NCBI GenBank assembly: GCA_964550345.1
Contig: CAZJYZ010000051.1
Location: forward strand, 1 to 24,518
DNA length: 24,518 nucleotides
Source of the DNA: JAAEUB01 sp964550345
GTDB taxonomy: Bacteria > Pseudomonadota > Alphaproteobacteria > Rhodobacterales > Rhodobacteraceae
Reading direction: 5' to 3'
This document shows, piece after piece, positions 23,121 through 24,518 of this stretch. Position 1 is the stretch's first letter. Each line of letters begins with the position of its first letter. The notes under the pieces are model-generated. The model worked only from the letters and a program-made list of their open reading frames with translations, was not told where the DNA came from and did no database searches. The position numbers and the translations under genes were made by a program.

Positions 23121-23270
23121 ATGCCAGAAGCAATAATCCGTGCGCGACGGAAGCCGGATTACCCGGCTTTTATCGCCCTATATGTTCCCAGCCGTATTCT
23201 AACGCGCGGGCACATACGCTCTCCACGTTCCAGACGTGAACTCGCATGCGGCCGCCCCCGTGGCCTCTGA
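23121..23270 (+). CDS. Doubtful 49-residue basic small ORF
   Basis: An ATG at 23121 is preceded by a purine-rich stretch (GAGGAGAGAGGACC), a good ribosome-binding-site candidate. The product starts MPEAIIRARRKPDYPAFIAL, is Arg-rich and matches no family I know. A terminator-like hairpin (23151-23171) lies inside the frame after codon 10, so this could be a leader-peptide-like arrangement, or chance. There is no further support. Confidence 0.2.
   Translation: MPEAIIRARRKPDYPAFIALYVPSRILTRGHIRSPRSRRELACGRPRGL
23151..23171 (+). terminator. Terminator-like hairpin
   Basis: AAGCCGG (23151-23157) pairs with CCGGCTT (23163-23169) around the loop ATTAC and is followed by TTAT. No established + strand gene ends here. 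The stem arms are the same as in the hairpin at 20784-20811. Confidence 0.42.
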
Positions 23271-23850
23271 CATCACCCCCCAGTTGGGTAACGACTTTTT
23301 ACACCTTTCAGGAGAACACCCAAAGAAAAAGAGAACATTTCTTGTTCTAAATGTGTCAATAATGGTTAATTTACTGGGGCTTATGCAACTAGCTCCAAGA
23401 ATGTGGTGTTCTAATTGTTTCCTATCCACTTCCAAAAAATTCCCGTTTACCGGGTTATTTGTGGATATTATTCTATATTATGGTGTTGCCCCAATATTTC
23501 ACGCAGGCCTTGGGTCAGCTATCTTTTAAACAACCTGATATTGTTTCCACATTAAAAACAATAAAATCAGGACCAAAAGTTAACAGGAAGCCTAAAACTC
23601 ACATCTAATTTTTGCCCAAGTCTGTACACCTATGTTCGCAGACAGGCACCAATAGGATAAATTTCACCCCATTAAACGTGTACGAGCAACAAGATTGTGT
23701 TTGAATTGCTCGAATCAACATCCAGTTCCATCCCAAAATCCGGACCGGAAGCGGTGCAGTTTTATCCTTTGTGATATTTGTCGGGAAGTTTCAGGTTCCG
23801 CAAACCACATCCAAGATGGGTGATTATGTTTCCCTGCCCCAGAGCATGGT

Positions 23851-23880
23851 TTGGCCGCGGTAGTTTCCCACCGCGGCCAA
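23851..23880. terminator. Strong 11-bp stem-loop beyond the gene remnant
   Basis: TTGGCCGCGGT (23851-23861) is perfectly complementary to ACCGCGGCCAA (23870-23880), with the 8-base loop AGTTTCCC. On the + strand it is followed by a T-rich stretch (TTCTCTTCTATTTG). On the - strand it lies 43 bases after the stop of the decayed gene at 23924 but has no U-tract. It may act in both directions. Confidence 0.55.
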
Positions 23881-23923
23881 TTCTCTTCTATTTGATTTTA
23901 GCGCCGTCAGTAAGCGAGCCACC

Positions 23924-24518
23924 TCAACCATGACCGGCCAGAATTGCCTCCTTGATTGCCTCGTCATCTATTGCCAATTGGGTGATATCAACAGGTGTCA
24001 GATCGAAATCAAGATAATGATAACAGCAAGGACCGGGTCTTCCGAGATCGGGACTGTTGTATCAGAAGCCGAACCAAGGAAGATGGCCATCAATGTGCTC
24101 ACATCGTTGTCAATGAGCCGATGATCATTAAGGACCGACGTGCCATCAAGCGCAACTCGCAGCAAAGCCAGACTTTGTAGTGGCGAGTCGTTCATCAGGA
24201 CATCATCAAAATGACGGTTCAGGTAATCGACAGATTCTGCGATTGTCATGTCATACAGAACTGCCACTTCATCACTGAAGTTTGCCATTGCTTCGTCGGA
24301 AGCGAGGTCAAATACATGCCCTGGCGACACCGTCACTATCGTCGTCGCCATCGTCGTGTTCATGGTAATCTCCGCCACCACCACCTTGGCCACCCTGACC
24401 ACTACCCCCTCCACCGTCTTTGCAAGTCGCGAAAGCAGGTTGAGCATCAATAAAGGCCGCAGCAATGATCCTCCCCCTTTGAACCGGTCCGCCCTTATAG
24501 TTAGGAAACGGAGGATCA
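23924..24518 (-). pseudogene. Frameshifted remnant of an unidentified gene, running off the window
   Basis: No single frame is open, but protein-like sequence passes through two frames. The frame from 24517 encodes a Gly-rich then Asp-rich stretch (CKDGGGGSGQGGQGGGGDYH, then DDGDDDSDG) and stops at 24308-24310. The next frame encodes DEAMANFSDEVAVLYDMTIA, NRHFDDVLMNDSPLQSL and DNDVSTLMAI, and stops at 23998. The first frame then resumes, encoding LDFDLTPVDITQLAIDDEAI and ending in AGHG with a stop at 23924-23926. The first and last pieces share the same phase, so two opposite indels would explain the pattern. The family is not recognised. Its 5' end lies outside the window. Sequencing error is an alternative to true decay. 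Confidence 0.5.

Larger units (their letters stand above)
22808..23923. other. 1.1-kb region without a convincing gene
   Basis: Short open frames occur on both strands but none has a recognisable product. From about 23280 to 23700 the DNA is much more AT-rich than the rest of the window. Structures seen: a GC hairpin followed by TTAT at 23151-23171; AGAACA-N5-TGTTCT at 23332-23348; an imperfect long inverted repeat at 23534-23571; and an 11-bp perfect stem at 23851-23880. The RTX-Hint promoter presumably lies in the left part. A GTG-started frame at 23236-23529 (97 codons, +) has no good ribosome binding site and no recognised motif. Confidence 0.5.

Noticed and set aside
22807..23133. 108-codon frame on the - strand directly upstream of the RTX-Hint gene
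   Set aside because: No recognised motif, a composition unlike a normal protein, and it ends over the RTX gene's own start; it probably covers the promoter/leader region.
23333..23347. GAAC-N7-GTTC as a LexA (SOS) box
   Set aside because: Alphaproteobacterial LexA sites are direct repeats (GTTC-N7-GTTC); here the halves are inverted and no SOS gene is adjacent.
23998..24465. 155-codon - strand frame as an intact gene
   Set aside because: Its first third reads over the Gly/Asp-rich segment that looks coding in another frame, and its end (AVIIILISI) looks out of frame; it is better explained as part of a frameshifted remnant.

Overview
The window looks like chromosomal DNA of an alphaproteobacterium, most likely of the Roseobacter/Rhodobacteraceae group. 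This rests on gene content and order, not on any database search. The supports are the dusB-ntrB-ntrC-ntrY-ntrX-trkA-trkH-hfq-hflX block, a fused ispDF gene opposite dusB, an NtrC without the GAFTGA loop, and Hint-domain proteins next to an RTX-type protein.

Layout. 1-340: no intact gene, only a possible gene end at 1-84. 341-757 (+): a small VOC/glyoxalase-fold protein. 840-12733 (all -): a long co-directional block, in transcription order dusB, ntrB, ntrC, ntrY, ntrX, trkA, trkH, hfq, hflX. Several junctions overlap or abut (dusB/ntrB ATGA, ntrB/ntrC TAA-ATG, trkA/trkH TGATG), so at least parts are co-translated. 12734-12847: a divergent promoter region. 12848-14951 (+): ispDF, pgpA and pncC, joined by 4-base ATGA overlaps. 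15098-16279 (+): the ammonium channel gene amtB, with its own leader and no adjacent glnK. 16307-18426 (-): a metallophosphoesterase-fold gene and an MmgE/PrpD-family gene, overlapping by 4 bases. 18490-19812 (+): a CNNM/CBS/CorC_HlyC membrane protein. 19849-22807 (-): two Hint-domain proteins; the larger is a probably secreted Ig-like/RTX/Hint protein. 22808-23923: 1.1 kb without a convincing gene but with several hairpins and palindromes. 23924-24518 (-): a frameshifted gene remnant running off the window end.

How the genes work together. NtrBC and NtrYX are two nitrogen/redox two-component systems; amtB, a typical nitrogen-regulated target, lies nearby. TrkA/TrkH (K+ uptake) and Hfq/HflX (RNA chaperone, ribosome-associated GTPase) share the block, a common alphaproteobacterial arrangement. 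Both NtrC-family regulators lack the sigma54-contacting GAFTGA loop, which suggests activation that does not use sigma54.

The most unusual features are: an alanine in the second TrkH selectivity-filter loop; a metallophosphoesterase-fold protein without the first metal-binding motif; a Hint-like protein without its nucleophilic cysteine beside an RTX-Hint protein that keeps it; a 14-bp palindrome in the dusB/ispDF divergent promoter; and the decayed gene at the right edge. I found no IS element, CRISPR array, tRNA or rRNA, and no obvious new multi-gene system. The accessory-looking part is about 19.8-24.5 kb.
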